Translations under genes and position numbers: made by a program | In this document: piece by piece, positions 1-9,332 of the stretch | Numbering within the stretch: the stretch's first letter is position 1 | Layout of the letters: every line of letters begins with the position of its first letter | Source: Haliangium sp963772315 | GTDB taxonomy: Bacteria; Myxococcota_A; Polyangia; Haliangiales; Haliangiaceae | Direction of reading: 5' to 3' | Length of the DNA: 64,000 nt | Assembly: GCA_963772315.1 (NCBI GenBank) | Contig: CAVYWJ010000004.1 | Location: 2,604,001 to 2,668,000, forward strand | Notes under the pieces: generated by a model | The model's database searches: none | What the model saw: the letters and a program-made list of their open reading frames with translations, nothing else | What the model was told of the DNA's origin: nothing

Positions 1-384
1 GCTCGATCATGCGGCCGGCGCGCAGGTACAGGCCGCCGAGCGGCGGCTCGTCGTCGCCGGGCAGCGACACCAGCGTGCCCACGGCCGGCTCGGCCATGCC
101 GGGCATGGGCAGCACCGCGGCCTCGACCACGCGGGTGTACACGCGGGCCACCCCGGGGATGGCCTCGATGCGCTCGGCCAGGGACTCGGGCGCGCGCTCC
201 AGGTGCGCGAACACGTCGCCGAAGCGATAGCGCTCGTAGTAGGCGTCGCGCGAATCGATGAGAGAGTGCCAGGTGCTGCGCATGGCCGCGAAGCTGGCGA
301 TGCCGCAGGCCACGACCAGGGCGATCGTGATCACCTGGCCCTTGAGCCGGGAGAGGTCTCGCAAAAGCTTGCGATCGAGCGCGC

Positions 385-391
<7 letters not shown>
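1..391 (-). CDS. ABC transporter permease, MacB/FtsX-like (N-terminal part, cut by window edge)
   Basis: This is the N-terminal ~130 residues of an inner-membrane permease; the rest lies beyond base 1. It begins with a short basic segment (MVSALDRKLLRDLSRLKGQ) and then one hydrophobic helix (VITIALVVACGIASFAA), followed by a periplasmic-looking stretch with DSRDAYYERYRFGDVFAHL. That layout is typical of FtsX/MacB-type permeases, where TM1 is followed by a large extracytoplasmic domain. Its ATG overlaps the stop of the ABC ATPase upstream (ATGGTGA), so the two are translationally coupled and most likely form one exporter for lipoproteins, peptides or drugs. The substrate cannot be told from this fragment. 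Confidence 0.8.
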
Positions 392-1101
<710 letters not shown>

Positions 1102-1306
1102 TGTGTGCACGTCGTGCGCCAGGCGTCTGTGTCGCCGATCGCATTCTGTCGGCGCGGATCGCGCAAAGCGTGCGCCGAGGCCGTGTCCAGGCGTAGCGCT
1201 TGCGGGCTTCAGCGCGACACCGCGCGTGATCCTCGACGGGATTGACGCGAGCATGAGCTGCCCTGCACGACGATGAGCTGGCGCCGGGCGGGCGCTGAGA
1301 CGCCTG

Positions 1307-1888
1307 TTACTTGCGCAGCGGGCCCATGTCGGTGAGCCAGCAGGCCTCGGGCACGAGCGTGCAGTCGTAGGTCGACACCCAGGCCGTGGCGTGGCCCTCG
1401 AGCGCGATCGAGATGGTGGCGCCGCAGTCCTTGCTCTCGTAGATGTATTCGTTCACCTCGACGAGCTCGCCTTGCTCGTCCTCGCGCGTCTCGCTGTCGC
1501 CGCCCTTCAACTTGGCCGTGCCCGAGAGCGTCAGGTTGCACCTGGCATCCGACGGAGCCGTGGCGAGCTGGAACGTGATCGCGTCCTTCCCCTGAGTCAC
1601 GCCGAGCGCGATCTGGGTGCCGTCCTTGGTGAGGTTGTAGCGAGTGTCGCCCTGCACGTCGATCTTGGCTCCGGGGGTGGCTCCGGGCGTGGCTCCCGGG
1701 GCGGCTCCGGGCGTGGCTCCTGCTGTGTCGCCCGGCGTGGGCACTGCGGGAGCCTCGGTGCCGGGGGCGGGCTCGGTATTGCCCGGGGCCGTGGCCTTGG
1801 AGCACGCGCCGGCGAGCGCGGTCGCGGCGAGCATCAGGGTGGTCACGAGCACGGGACAGCGGCGGATCGTCTTTGCTTGCTTGGACAT
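1307..1888 (-). CDS. hypothetical lipoprotein with Thr/Pro/Ala/Gly-rich linker
   Basis: This is a 193-residue predicted outer-membrane or periplasmic lipoprotein of unknown function. The start at 1888 has a strong ribosome site (GAGGAGG) just upstream. The signal peptide ends in the lipobox LAGAC, with Cys29 as the lipidated residue. Next comes a low-complexity linker of PGAAPGATPGATPG type (about residues 35-75). The C-terminal domain carries four or five cysteines (DARCNL, SKDCGA, YDCTL, EACWL) that could form disulfides. No enzymatic motif was recognised. It stands alone, divergent from the lysyl-oxidase-like gene, with a shared ~170-base upstream region. Confidence 0.75.
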   Translation of the reverse strand: MSKQAKTIRRCPVLVTTLMLAATALAGACSKATAPGNTEPAPGTEAPAVPTPGDTAGATPGAAPGATPGATPGAKIDVQGDTRYNLTKDGTQIALGVTQGKDAITFQLATAPSDARCNLTLSGTAKLKGGDSETREDEQGELVEVNEYIYESKDCGATISIALEGHATAWVSTYDCTLVPEACWLTDMGPLRK

Positions 1889-2060
1889 GAAAGCCTCCTC
1901 GGGCCGCAGTCTAGCCGAAGTAGGTCGCGGTTGTAGAGCCGGGGTGGTCGCGGCAGTTCTACCGGTGACGTCCATCCGAGCAGCCGGACGAGACAGTTTG
2001 ACAGGATCGCGATCCTGTCCATAGTTCCGTGACAGCCATTCTTCTGGCCGAGGTGGTGAT

Positions 2061-3980
2061 ATGACAAGGTGTGGATATAAACGAGCGATGATGTCGCTGG
2101 CGGGCCTCCTGGCCGCCTGCTCTCCCGAGCATCCAGGCGGCGCTCCCGACGCCGGTATCCCGGGCGACGCCGGGGTTCCCGATGCCGTCCGCGCGGATCC
2201 GGGGGCGCTGGTGCGAGTGACCATGCAGAGCCGGGTCGGCGTACTCCTGGACGAGATACCTGCTGACATGCGTGAGCGCGTGGCCCAGGCGCTGCTCGCC
2301 GAGGGGCCAGCGTTCTGGAAGCAGCGGGCCCATCATCAAATCGAGCACACGATCTACCGCCTCGCGTACCGGCAGTACTTCTACGAGCAAGACACCAAGC
2401 AGCAGCTCCCGCTGCCCCCGAAGGAGCTGTGGAACATCACCCTCTACGCGAACGGTGCCCAGCGCAAGCAGATCGCCGGCCACGACATGATCGTCATCGG
2501 CTACACGCTGGACACGATGCTGCTCAGCCCTGCAGCGTCGCCGGCCGAGGCCGAGCCGGCGCTGGCCGAGGTTGGCGGCACCTGGGACGAGCCCTTCGTG
2601 TTGCCGATGGATCCGATGTTCCTGTACCAGCGCACGGGCTATGCGTGCATGGACGAAGCGGACTACCCGCCGTACAGCGTGTTCGAGGAGAACGCGCGCT
2701 GGTTCTTCGACCAGACGTGCGACGTCGAGGCTCCCACCGCGCTCGGATGCCACCAGACTGCGCCCGCGGAGGTGACCAGCTCGTGCATCGAGGCGCTCGA
2801 CAGCGTGGTCGGCAAGGTGGAGACATCGATGCGCTTCGAGCGGCTGGCCTGGGATCCGGACCGGGCCGACAGCGCTCGCGTCGGCGTGTTCGTCGAGCCC
2901 GATGTCAGCGACCTGGAGCCCATCGCCGCGGGTCTGGACAATCACTGGCTGGTGTATCGCTACATCCCGGAAGATTCGTGCGCCATCGCCGAACGCTGCG
3001 TGACCGGCTCGGGCTGGCGCCGACTGCTCCTGTTCGACGCCAGCGCCAGGAACGTCGGCGGCGCTGACATGAACCTGGGCGTCGTGGACTTCTATCACGA
3101 AGGGCTGGGCAGCGATCTGCTCGAGCACAACGTGTTCGAGTACAGCGCGTGTCACGATCACTACCACTTCCGTTTCTATGGCGACTTCCGCGTTGGCACG
3201 GGAGACCAGCAGACCGGCAACAAGCAGGCGTTCTGCCTGCAGACCACGCAGCGCTACTTCAACAACGAAGGCACGTCGCTCACCACGCCCTACGGTGACT
3301 GCAGGTATCAAGGTATCTCGGCCGGCTGGGGCGACGACTACATCGCTGGCCTCGATTGCCAGTGGCTCGATGTCACTGACATCGATGTTCCAGGCGACAG
3401 TGTCACGCACACGCTGAGCTTCGAGATGAACCCGGACGGGTTCCTGTGCGAGGGCAACCCGGTCGAGGATGCCGAGGGTAACCAGATATTCGAGTCGACG
3501 ACGCTGGTGACCGAGCAGGGGGCGCCGATCGATCGCCCCCTGTGCGAGCAGACCGAGGGCTGGGACACGAACAACCTGGCCGAGCGCGAGGTCGAGATTC
3601 CCAGGGTGGGCAGCTTCATCCATCAGCCGTGCCCGGCCGGCGCGCTCGGGCCCCGCCGCGACTGCGGCTTTGCCGGCGGGACCGCCCCCATCGCGTGCCC
3701 GGCTGGCGAGACCATGACGCTGACCTGCCAGGTGCCTGCGGGCACCACCCCGCACGTGGCTCGCTTCTGCGAGATCAGCGACGCGCTCGCCACGGGCGTG
3801 GGCTGTACCTATCGCGAGTCCGTGGCCAGCGCCATCGTCACCGACACGCCGGCCGAGATCACGTTCTCGTGCCCGCAGGTTCGCGACGCGGCCCAGATCA
3901 GCGGCGGCTATGCCATGTACGCGGCGCCCGTGTACGCTGCGGATGCCGCGGGCCAGGTGACGTGCGTGCCGCGTTCGTGA
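2061..3980 (+). CDS. lipoprotein with lysyl oxidase-like copper domain
   Basis: This is a 639-residue exported lipoprotein: a short signal peptide with lipobox LLAAC (Cys20), a Pro/Asp/Ala linker, a long N-terminal region, then a lysyl-oxidase (LOX) fold at about residues 340-480. The LOX copper site is visible as HDHYH (His365, His367, His369). KQAFCLQ contains Lys388, in the place of the human LOX lysine that forms the LTQ cofactor, and GDDY gives Tyr427 as its likely partner. DCQWLDVTDI then matches the conserved LOX core. LOX enzymes oxidise lysine side-chain amines to aldehydes using copper and a Lys-Tyr quinone. The domain identity is seen in the motifs; cofactor formation and substrate are inferred. 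Bacterial LOX homologues are known but sparsely studied. Confidence 0.8.
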   Translation: MTRCGYKRAMMSLAGLLAACSPEHPGGAPDAGIPGDAGVPDAVRADPGALVRVTMQSRVGVLLDEIPADMRERVAQALLAEGPAFWKQRAHHQIEHTIYRLAYRQYFYEQDTKQQLPLPPKELWNITLYANGAQRKQIAGHDMIVIGYTLDTMLLSPAASPAEAEPALAEVGGTWDEPFVLPMDPMFLYQRTGYACMDEADYPPYSVFEENARWFFDQTCDVEAPTALGCHQTAPAEVTSSCIEALDSVVGKVETSMRFERLAWDPDRADSARVGVFVEPDVSDLEPIAAGLDNHWLVYRYIPEDSCAIAERCVTGSGWRRLLLFDASARNVGGADMNLGVVDFYHEGLGSDLLEHNVFEYSACHDHYHFRFYGDFRVGTGDQQTGNKQAFCLQTTQRYFNNEGTSLTTPYGDCRYQGISAGWGDDYIAGLDCQWLDVTDIDVPGDSVTHTLSFEMNPDGFLCEGNPVEDAEGNQIFESTTLVTEQGAPIDRPLCEQTEGWDTNNLAEREVEIPRVGSFIHQPCPAGALGPRRDCGFAGGTAPIACPAGETMTLTCQVPAGTTPHVARFCEISDALATGVGCTYRESVASAIVTDTPAEITFSCPQVRDAAQISGGYAMYAAPVYAADAAGQVTCVPRS

Positions 3981-4001
3981 TGCATCTGGAGCGACTGGCG
4001 T

Positions 4002-4090
4002 CCTCGCCCGGAGGGCGAGGAGCGCTGCAGAACGCCGCTGTCCGTGGCCCGTTCCCCCCTCGCTGCATCCGGGGGAGCTGCTATCGAGGA
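4002..4090. repeat. intergenic palindromic repeat element, copy 1
   Basis: The gap between the convergent lysyl-oxidase-like and lysin genes holds a perfect 8-bp hairpin (CCTCGCCC, loop GGA, GGGCGAGG, 4002-4020). An AGCGCTGCAGAACGCCGC-type segment follows, then a C-rich/G-rich pair (CCCCCCTC ... GGGGGAGCT). The same ordered pieces recur at 16235-16315, so this is a dispersed element. The hairpin lies just after the upstream stop codon and could also act in termination, though no T-run follows. Confidence 0.6.
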
Positions 4091-6622
4091 TCAGCGGGTG
4101 TCGCCGACGCCGCCACCGGCGGCGACCTCGGTCTCGGCGGCGCCGAGCTGGAACGCGGCCGCGGGGACCTCGTAGCCGGGCGGCACCACGAAGGCGGTGA
4201 TCTGGCGGGTGCCGAACGCCTTCACGTTGACCCCGTTGCTCTGGTTGCCGCCGAGGATGAGCAGGCGGTCACCCTGGCGTCCGACCACGAAGCCGACGTG
4301 GCCCTTACCGCCGCCGTACGAGATGACCGCGATGCTGCCGAACGCGGCGCGGTCGAGGCGGGTGCCGTAGCTGGCGAATGACATCGCGGCCGCGCTGCCC
4401 GTGCCGGTCTGGCCGGCCTGGCGCAGCGCCCAGTTGACGAACGATGCACACCACGGCGTCTCGTCGTCCGAGAAACGACCCGTGGTCTGGTGATACTCGA
4501 GGATGCGCGGGTTGTGCCGGCTGCCCGCGAGCTCCTGCGTGCCGACCTCGCCCTGGGCCACCGAGATCCACGACGGTGTGCCGCCAGTGCCACCACCCCC
4601 GCTCGGGCGCCGCGTGCCGCCGCCGTTGCCCGGCGGGCGCTGCTGGCCCGGACGCTCGGCCGCGGGCTGACGATCGGGGCGGGCCTGCTGCGGCGGCGCA
4701 GCGGCGGCCTGGGGATTGCCCCCGGGCACGCGCAGCACCTGGCCGATGCGCAGCGAGCGCGGATCCGAGATGCCGCTGGCGCGCGCGATCTCTTGCCAGC
4801 GATCGCCGTTGCCGAGCAGGCGCTGCGCGATCTCGGCCAGGGTGTCGCCCGCGCGCACGCGGTACTCGACCGTGGCCGGCTGCGCGGACGCAGGCGTCGC
4901 GCTCTCGCTGGTGGGCGCGGCCGGCTGACCGGCCGCTGCGCCCTGGCCCTGCTCGCCCGGGACGCGCAGCGATTGACCCACGCGCAGCGCGCGCGGATCC
5001 GTGATTCCGTTCAGCTCGGCGATCTCGCGCCAGCGCTCGGAGTTGCCGAGCAGACGCTGCGCGATCGCACCCAGCGTGTCGCCCGAGCGCACCTGATACG
5101 TCCGCACCGCGGCGGCCGTGGCCGGCGGCTGCGCAGCCTGTGGCGCCGGGGCCTGCGGGGCCGCGGCCTGCGGCGCCGGGCCTTGCGGGGCCGCGGGTCG
5201 CGGCGCCTGCGCGGGCGCAGCGTCCTGCTGGGGCTGGGCCCCTGCGCCGTCAGCCGGCGTGGCCGGCGTGGTCCCGACGGCCGCGGGCACATCGACCTGC
5301 GCGCGCCTTCCGCCGTAGGTGCGGAAATCGAGCCGGCTCTGGCCGTCGACGTTGGCGTCGAGATCCAGGTTGCCGTTCCGGGCCAGCTCCTCGAACGCCT
5401 GGGGGCGCGCCTTGGAGCCGCGCAGCATGTCGGCGTCGCGCTGCTTGCCCTCGCCCTCGCGGCGCACGGCGATGCGCTCCAGCCGGCCCTCGCGCGCCTC
5501 GTTGAACGCGATCAGGAACTCGGCCTCGGTGATGCGGTGCTGCTGCCCGTTGCGCGACACGGTCGCGCCGACGATGCCGCCCTGGCCCTCCTTCGCGCGC
5601 GCCAGCGAGTCTTCCATGCCGCCCTGGATCTTGGCGTCGTAGAGCGTGGCATAGCCGAGCTGCGACGTGATGCCGTGCTTGAGCGCGGCCTTCACCGCGG
5701 GCACCCAGTAGTCCGCGCTGAAGAAGTTGTCCTGGGTGTCGCGCATGATCTGCTCGCGACCCGCGGCGCGCAGCGCGGCGATGATCGTCGCGTCATTGCG
5801 CAGGGCCTCGTGCTGGGCGCGGTTGCTCATGCGCGCCATGTAGCCCTGGATCGTGCGCGAGGCGTCGGTCTGCGCGTTTGCGCCCGCGACCGCGTCGAGG
5901 TACTGCTGCAGCATGCGGGCGAGGTTGCCCGAGGACAGCGTGACCTGGTGCGCGCCGTAGCTGAGGATGCCGACGTTGACGTTCTGCACCACGCCGTAGT
6001 TGCCCGCGCTCTCGTACACCGCGGTGACGCGGTTGGCGATGGCGTGCGCGCGATCCATCTCCGCGCCCGAGAACAGGCGCACCATCGTGGAATCACCGAG
6101 CATGCCGTCGACGCCCAGGGCCTGGGCGCGCTGGTAGGCGGCCGCGGCCTGCACGAAGTCCGCGTCGATGGTCTGGCGCTGCGCGATGCCCAGCCGCTGC
6201 GACACCTGGGCCACCTTGGGGCCGGGCCAGAACGCCGCCTGCCCGGTATAGAAGGTGATGGCGCGCTGCACCTGGTCGGGCGTCAGCAACGCCTGGGGCG
6301 CGGCCCCGGCGCCTGCTTCGGGCGCGGGCGCGGCCGGGCTGACCGTCTCGCCCTGCGCGCCGGCGGTCTCGCCCGCGGCGCCGCGCTCCTGGCGCTGCAC
6401 GACCTGGCCCGCGCTCGCGCCGCGATGCGCTGCGTCGAGGCTGGGATCATCCGTGAAGTCCCCGCTCGTGCGCGCGGCGCCTGCGGGGCTCGCTGCCTGA
6501 CGCTGCACCGCGGGCCGCGACGGCAGCTTGCTGGTCAGCGTGGTCTTTCCAGGGGTGCCCTGGGAATTGCCGGCGCGCTTGCCCGACTGCGATTCCTGGC
6601 CATTTCTCAGCTCGCGATCCAT
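4091..6622 (-). CDS. multidomain cell-wall hydrolase: PG-binding, chitosanase/lysozyme-like, two LysM, CHAP/TIGR02594-like
   Basis: This is an 843-residue putative peptidoglycan hydrolase. The start at 6622 is chosen for the AAGGAG site eight bases upstream; the longer frame has none. The first ~100 residues are disordered and contain PAVQRQA and QVVQRQE motifs. A PG_binding_1-like segment (about 138-172) comes next, then a glycosidase-like domain (about 190-430; NVGILSYGAHQVTLSSGN resembles the chitosanase/lysozyme superfamily). A Pro/Ala/Gln linker leads to two LysM domains (about 505-555 and 583-632; VRSGDTL and VRAGDTL). The C-terminal CHAP/NlpC-like domain (684-830) has a catalytic Cys in PWCASFVNW and a His in GHVGF. 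There is no signal peptide, so export would need lysis or a contractile device. Exact glycosidase family is uncertain. Confidence 0.75.
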   Translation of the reverse strand: MDRELRNGQESQSGKRAGNSQGTPGKTTLTSKLPSRPAVQRQAASPAGAARTSGDFTDDPSLDAAHRGASAGQVVQRQERGAAGETAGAQGETVSPAAPAPEAGAGAAPQALLTPDQVQRAITFYTGQAAFWPGPKVAQVSQRLGIAQRQTIDADFVQAAAAYQRAQALGVDGMLGDSTMVRLFSGAEMDRAHAIANRVTAVYESAGNYGVVQNVNVGILSYGAHQVTLSSGNLARMLQQYLDAVAGANAQTDASRTIQGYMARMSNRAQHEALRNDATIIAALRAAGREQIMRDTQDNFFSADYWVPAVKAALKHGITSQLGYATLYDAKIQGGMEDSLARAKEGQGGIVGATVSRNGQQHRITEAEFLIAFNEAREGRLERIAVRREGEGKQRDADMLRGSKARPQAFEELARNGNLDLDANVDGQSRLDFRTYGGRRAQVDVPAAVGTTPATPADGAGAQPQQDAAPAQAPRPAAPQGPAPQAAAPQAPAPQAAQPPATAAAVRTYQVRSGDTLGAIAQRLLGNSERWREIAELNGITDPRALRVGQSLRVPGEQGQGAAAGQPAAPTSESATPASAQPATVEYRVRAGDTLAEIAQRLLGNGDRWQEIARASGISDPRSLRIGQVLRVPGGNPQAAAAPPQQARPDRQPAAERPGQQRPPGNGGGTRRPSGGGGTGGTPSWISVAQGEVGTQELAGSRHNPRILEYHQTTGRFSDDETPWCASFVNWALRQAGQTGTGSAAAMSFASYGTRLDRAAFGSIAVISYGGGKGHVGFVVGRQGDRLLILGGNQSNGVNVKAFGTRQITAFVVPPGYEVPAAAFQLGAAETEVAAGGGVGDTR

Positions 6623-6839
6623 CTCGTTCTCCTTGGCCGTTTCTCCTGGACCGACACGCTCCTGCCATCTCCTCACTGGGTCCAGGACAGTGGCCGACGA
6701 GTGTAATACGTTATCAGCCGGACCTTCCTTCCCGCGTCGATTCCGCGGTGACATTCTGCGCGCGGTCCGCGTCGCCACCTGGGTCCTGTCCCGTGTCGAG
6801 TCCCGGTGCCGGGCCGTACGTCTCAAAAGGAGCCACCTC

Positions 6840-7721
6840 ATGAAGATCGGTGTCCGCATTCCCGCCGCCGGGCCGCACGTCTCGCCAGCGAGCCTGGTCA
6901 CGGTTGCGCGCTGGGCCGAGTCGCTCGGCTATCACTCGGTCTGGGTGAGCGATCACGTGGTCCTGCCCGAGCACGTTGGTTCTCCTTATCCCTATGATCC
7001 GGCCGGGCGCTGGCCGTACGCCGCGGACACCCCCTGGCTCGATCCGCTGCTGGCCCTGAGCTGGGCCGCGAGCGCGGCGCCCAGCGTGGCCCTGGGCACC
7101 TCGGTGCTGGTCGCGCCCCTGCGCCATCCCGTGCACCTGGCCAAGCAGGTGTCGTCGCTCGACTACCTGAGCGGCGGGCGCGTGATCCTCGGCCTGGGCG
7201 CGGGCTGGATGGCCGAGGAGTTCGCGCTGCTCGACGCGCCCTTCGAGCGACGCGGCGCGCGCACCGCCGAGATGGTCGCGCTCATGCGCGCCCTGTGGAC
7301 CGGCGAGACCGCGGACTTCACCGGCGAGTTCTACCGGGTCGCGGGCTGCCGCATGCACCCGCGGCCGGTCCAGGCGCACGTGCCCGTGGTCTGGGGCGGC
7401 CACAGCGAGCACGCCCTGCGCCGCGTGGTCACGTGCGGCGACGGCTGGCACCCGACCCAGCTCGATCTCGACCAGCTGGACCAGGGCTTGACCCGGCTGC
7501 GCCAGCTCGCCGCCGCGCACGGCCGCGACATGGACACCCTGTCCGTGATCGCCCGGCCCGGCGCGCGCTACCCGATCGACGAGCGCACCCACGCGCGCCA
7601 CATCGAGCTCGGCGTCGACCACGTGGTCATCGAGCCGCCGGTCGACCAGGACCTCACGCGCTTCCGCGCCGAGCTGGAGCGCGTGGCCGGCGTGTGCGGC
7701 CTGGCGCCCCGTCCGGGCTGA
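6840..7721 (+). CDS. LLM-class (luciferase-like) F420- or FMN-dependent oxidoreductase
   Basis: This 293-residue cytoplasmic TIM-barrel oxidoreductase belongs to the bacterial luciferase superfamily. An AAAAGGAG ribosome site precedes the ATG. Family features seen are the N-terminal MKIGVRIP strand, GYHSVWVSDHVV, the LGTSVLVAPLRHPVHLAKQ segment, LSGGRVILGLGAGW and the MHPRPVQAHVPVVWGG motif. The last pattern is typical of the F420-dependent TIGR03619-type subgroup, but the sequence alone does not prove the cofactor. Substrate is unknown. The gene is monocistronic, divergent from the lysin gene, with an ordinary myxobacterial composition. Confidence 0.85.
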   Translation: MKIGVRIPAAGPHVSPASLVTVARWAESLGYHSVWVSDHVVLPEHVGSPYPYDPAGRWPYAADTPWLDPLLALSWAASAAPSVALGTSVLVAPLRHPVHLAKQVSSLDYLSGGRVILGLGAGWMAEEFALLDAPFERRGARTAEMVALMRALWTGETADFTGEFYRVAGCRMHPRPVQAHVPVVWGGHSEHALRRVVTCGDGWHPTQLDLDQLDQGLTRLRQLAAAHGRDMDTLSVIARPGARYPIDERTHARHIELGVDHVVIEPPVDQDLTRFRAELERVAGVCGLAPRPG

Positions 7722-7818
7722 GCCGCCGGCCGCGGCGCCCGGGCGTGTCCCGGCTCGCATGGCCCGGCGCGCGCGCGTGTCCCGGCCCGGTGCTTGGCCT
7801 CTGTGCGTGTCCGGGTCG

Positions 7819-7877
7819 TGGCCGGATACCGGACACTCCCGTCCATCCGCTGCGCATCACTGGCCGGATACCGGACA
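7819..7877. promoter_or_regulatory. two identical 17-bp imperfect palindromes spaced 42 bp
   Basis: TGGCCGGATACCGGACA occurs at 7819-7835 and again at 7861-7877. Each copy carries the inverted arms CCGG-N3-CCGG. The 42-bp spacing equals about four DNA turns, so a bound dimer would sit on the same face. The pair lies 70-130 bases upstream of the Rpn-family gene at 7949 and could be its operator; it may instead be part of the degenerate GC repeats filling this gap. Confidence 0.35.
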
Positions 7878-7948
7878 GTCGGTTCGTAACTGGCTGCAAT
7901 CACGTCCGTCGCGCGCTGGCCCGCGGCTTGCTCTTGCGTGCGGGTCAG

Positions 7949-8848
7949 ATGCCGTCACCCACGCACCAGATCCTGGTCGAGCTCTTTCGCCGCCGCCCCG
8001 CGCTCCTCACCGATCTGCTCGAGGCCGTGGCGGTGCCTGTCCCGTCCCTGAATCTCCCCCCTGGCGCGCGCATCGTGCCCACGACTGCCACGTTCACGGA
8101 TCTCACGCACGCCGAGTACCGCGCCGACCTGGCCATGCACGTCCTGCCCGCGGGCAGCGATCGACCCCTGCGCACCTTCATCATCGAGGCCCAGCTCAGG
8201 CCCGATCCCGACAAGCCCTACAGCTGGCCGCTGTACTCGGCCGGCCTGCGCGCTCGCGACCGCTGTCCGGTCACCTCGATCGTGCTTGCCCTCGACGAGG
8301 CCACGGCCCGGTGGGCTGGCAGGCCCGTGGTGCTCGATCCGCTGGGCACGCATGTGTTCCGTCCGGTCGTGATAGGTCCGGGGGACATCCCGCTGATCAC
8401 CGATCTCGACCAGGCGCGCGCGCAGCCCGAGCTCACCCTGCTCTCGGCCCTCGTGCACTGCCGCACCCCTGGCGGCGAGCGCGCTGTGTATGTGGCACTC
8501 GCTGCCGCATGTGCCGCGCTCGACAGGGATTTTCGCGTGCTCTACGCTACTGCCATGCGGTCGCTCATGAGCGACGACGTGCAGCGCTCACTGGAGGTAT
8601 TCATGCACTTCGAAGGCAATCAGCTCGATGTCGAGATATTCCGCTACGTCTATGCCCAGGGCGAGAAGGCGGGGCAAGAGACCGCCCTGCGTGCGCTCTT
8701 GATCGAACTGCTCACCGAGCGGTTCGGTCCGCTGTCGGACGCGGTCCGGGGGCAGATCCAGCAAGCGGGCCCCGAGGTGCTCGCGCACTGGGGCAGGTGC
8801 GTTCTCTCGGCCGCGTCGCTCGACGACGTGCTCGCCAGCGCTCCCTAG
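7949..8848 (+). CDS. Rpn family recombination-promoting nuclease / PD-(D/E)XK transposase-like protein
   Basis: This 299-residue protein resembles the Rpn/YhgA-like group of PD-(D/E)XK nucleases. The proposed active site is the Asp in EYRADLAMHV plus the E-x-Q motif in TFIIEAQLRPD, the usual variant of the (D/E)XK pair. The C-terminus has an acidic/Gln helix (YAQGEKAGQETALRAL) and ends with ASLDDVLASAP, much like SLDDVFSDAA at the end of the second Rpn copy (38981-39968). Family members are Mg-dependent DNA endonucleases linked to recombination or abortive-infection-like toxicity. The gene sits between two repeat tracts. ATG at 7949 is chosen because the longer upstream frame runs through GC repeats and antisense-like sequence. 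Confidence 0.75.
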   Translation: MPSPTHQILVELFRRRPALLTDLLEAVAVPVPSLNLPPGARIVPTTATFTDLTHAEYRADLAMHVLPAGSDRPLRTFIIEAQLRPDPDKPYSWPLYSAGLRARDRCPVTSIVLALDEATARWAGRPVVLDPLGTHVFRPVVIGPGDIPLITDLDQARAQPELTLLSALVHCRTPGGERAVYVALAAACAALDRDFRVLYATAMRSLMSDDVQRSLEVFMHFEGNQLDVEIFRYVYAQGEKAGQETALRALLIELLTERFGPLSDAVRGQIQQAGPEVLAHWGRCVLSAASLDDVLASAP

Positions 8849-8883
8849 ACTCGGGGATGCGGCTGGTCTCAATGTGCGACGTC

Positions 8884-9332
8884 ATGACACGTTCGCGGTG
8901 AGCACGGACGGGAGTTTCCGCTGGTCAGACGCGTTCGCGGTGAGCGCGGACGGGAGTTTCCGCTGGTCAGACGCGTTCGCGGTGAGCGCGGACGGGAGTT
9001 TCCGCTGGTCAGACGCGTTCGCGGTGAGCGCGGACGGGAGTTTCCGCTGGTCAGACGCGTTCGCGGTGAGCGCGGACGGGAGTTTCCATTGGTCAGACGC
9101 GTTCGCGGCGAGCGCGGACGGGAGTTTCCGCTGGTCAGACGCGTTCGCGGTGAGCGCGGACGGGAGTTTCCATTGGTTAGACGCGTTCGCGGTGAGCGCG
9201 GACGGGAGTTTCCGCTGGTCAGACGCGTTCGCGGCGAGCGCGGACGGGAGTTTCCGCTGGTCAGACGCGTTCGCGGCGAGCGCGGACGGGAGTTTCCGCA
9301 GGTCAGACGCGTTCGCGGCGAGCGCGGACGGG
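8884..9332. repeat. 42-bp tandem repeat array (about 11 copies)
   Basis: A 42-bp unit (GCGTTCGCGGTGAGCGCGGA, then CGGGAGTTTCCGCTGGTCAGAC) repeats about eleven times with very few substitutions, starting ~35 bases after the Rpn stop. Because 42 is a multiple of three, frames stay open on both strands (14-residue repeats), which makes the apparent ORFs weak evidence of coding. No spacers of varying sequence exist, so this is not CRISPR. The near identity of copies suggests recent expansion. Function unknown. Confidence 0.9.

Noticed and set aside
4002..4020. Hairpin as a Rho-independent terminator
   Set aside because: No T-run, and the same hairpin belongs to a dispersed element with matching flanks at 16235.
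5118..5318. Ala/Gly/Cys-rich plus-strand frames inside the lysin linker
   Set aside because: They are reverse readings of the Pro/Ala/Gln linker between lysin domains.
8884..9332. CRISPR array
   Set aside because: Units are contiguous and near-identical without unique spacers, and no cas genes are near. The same applies to 13222-13384 and 40116-40575.
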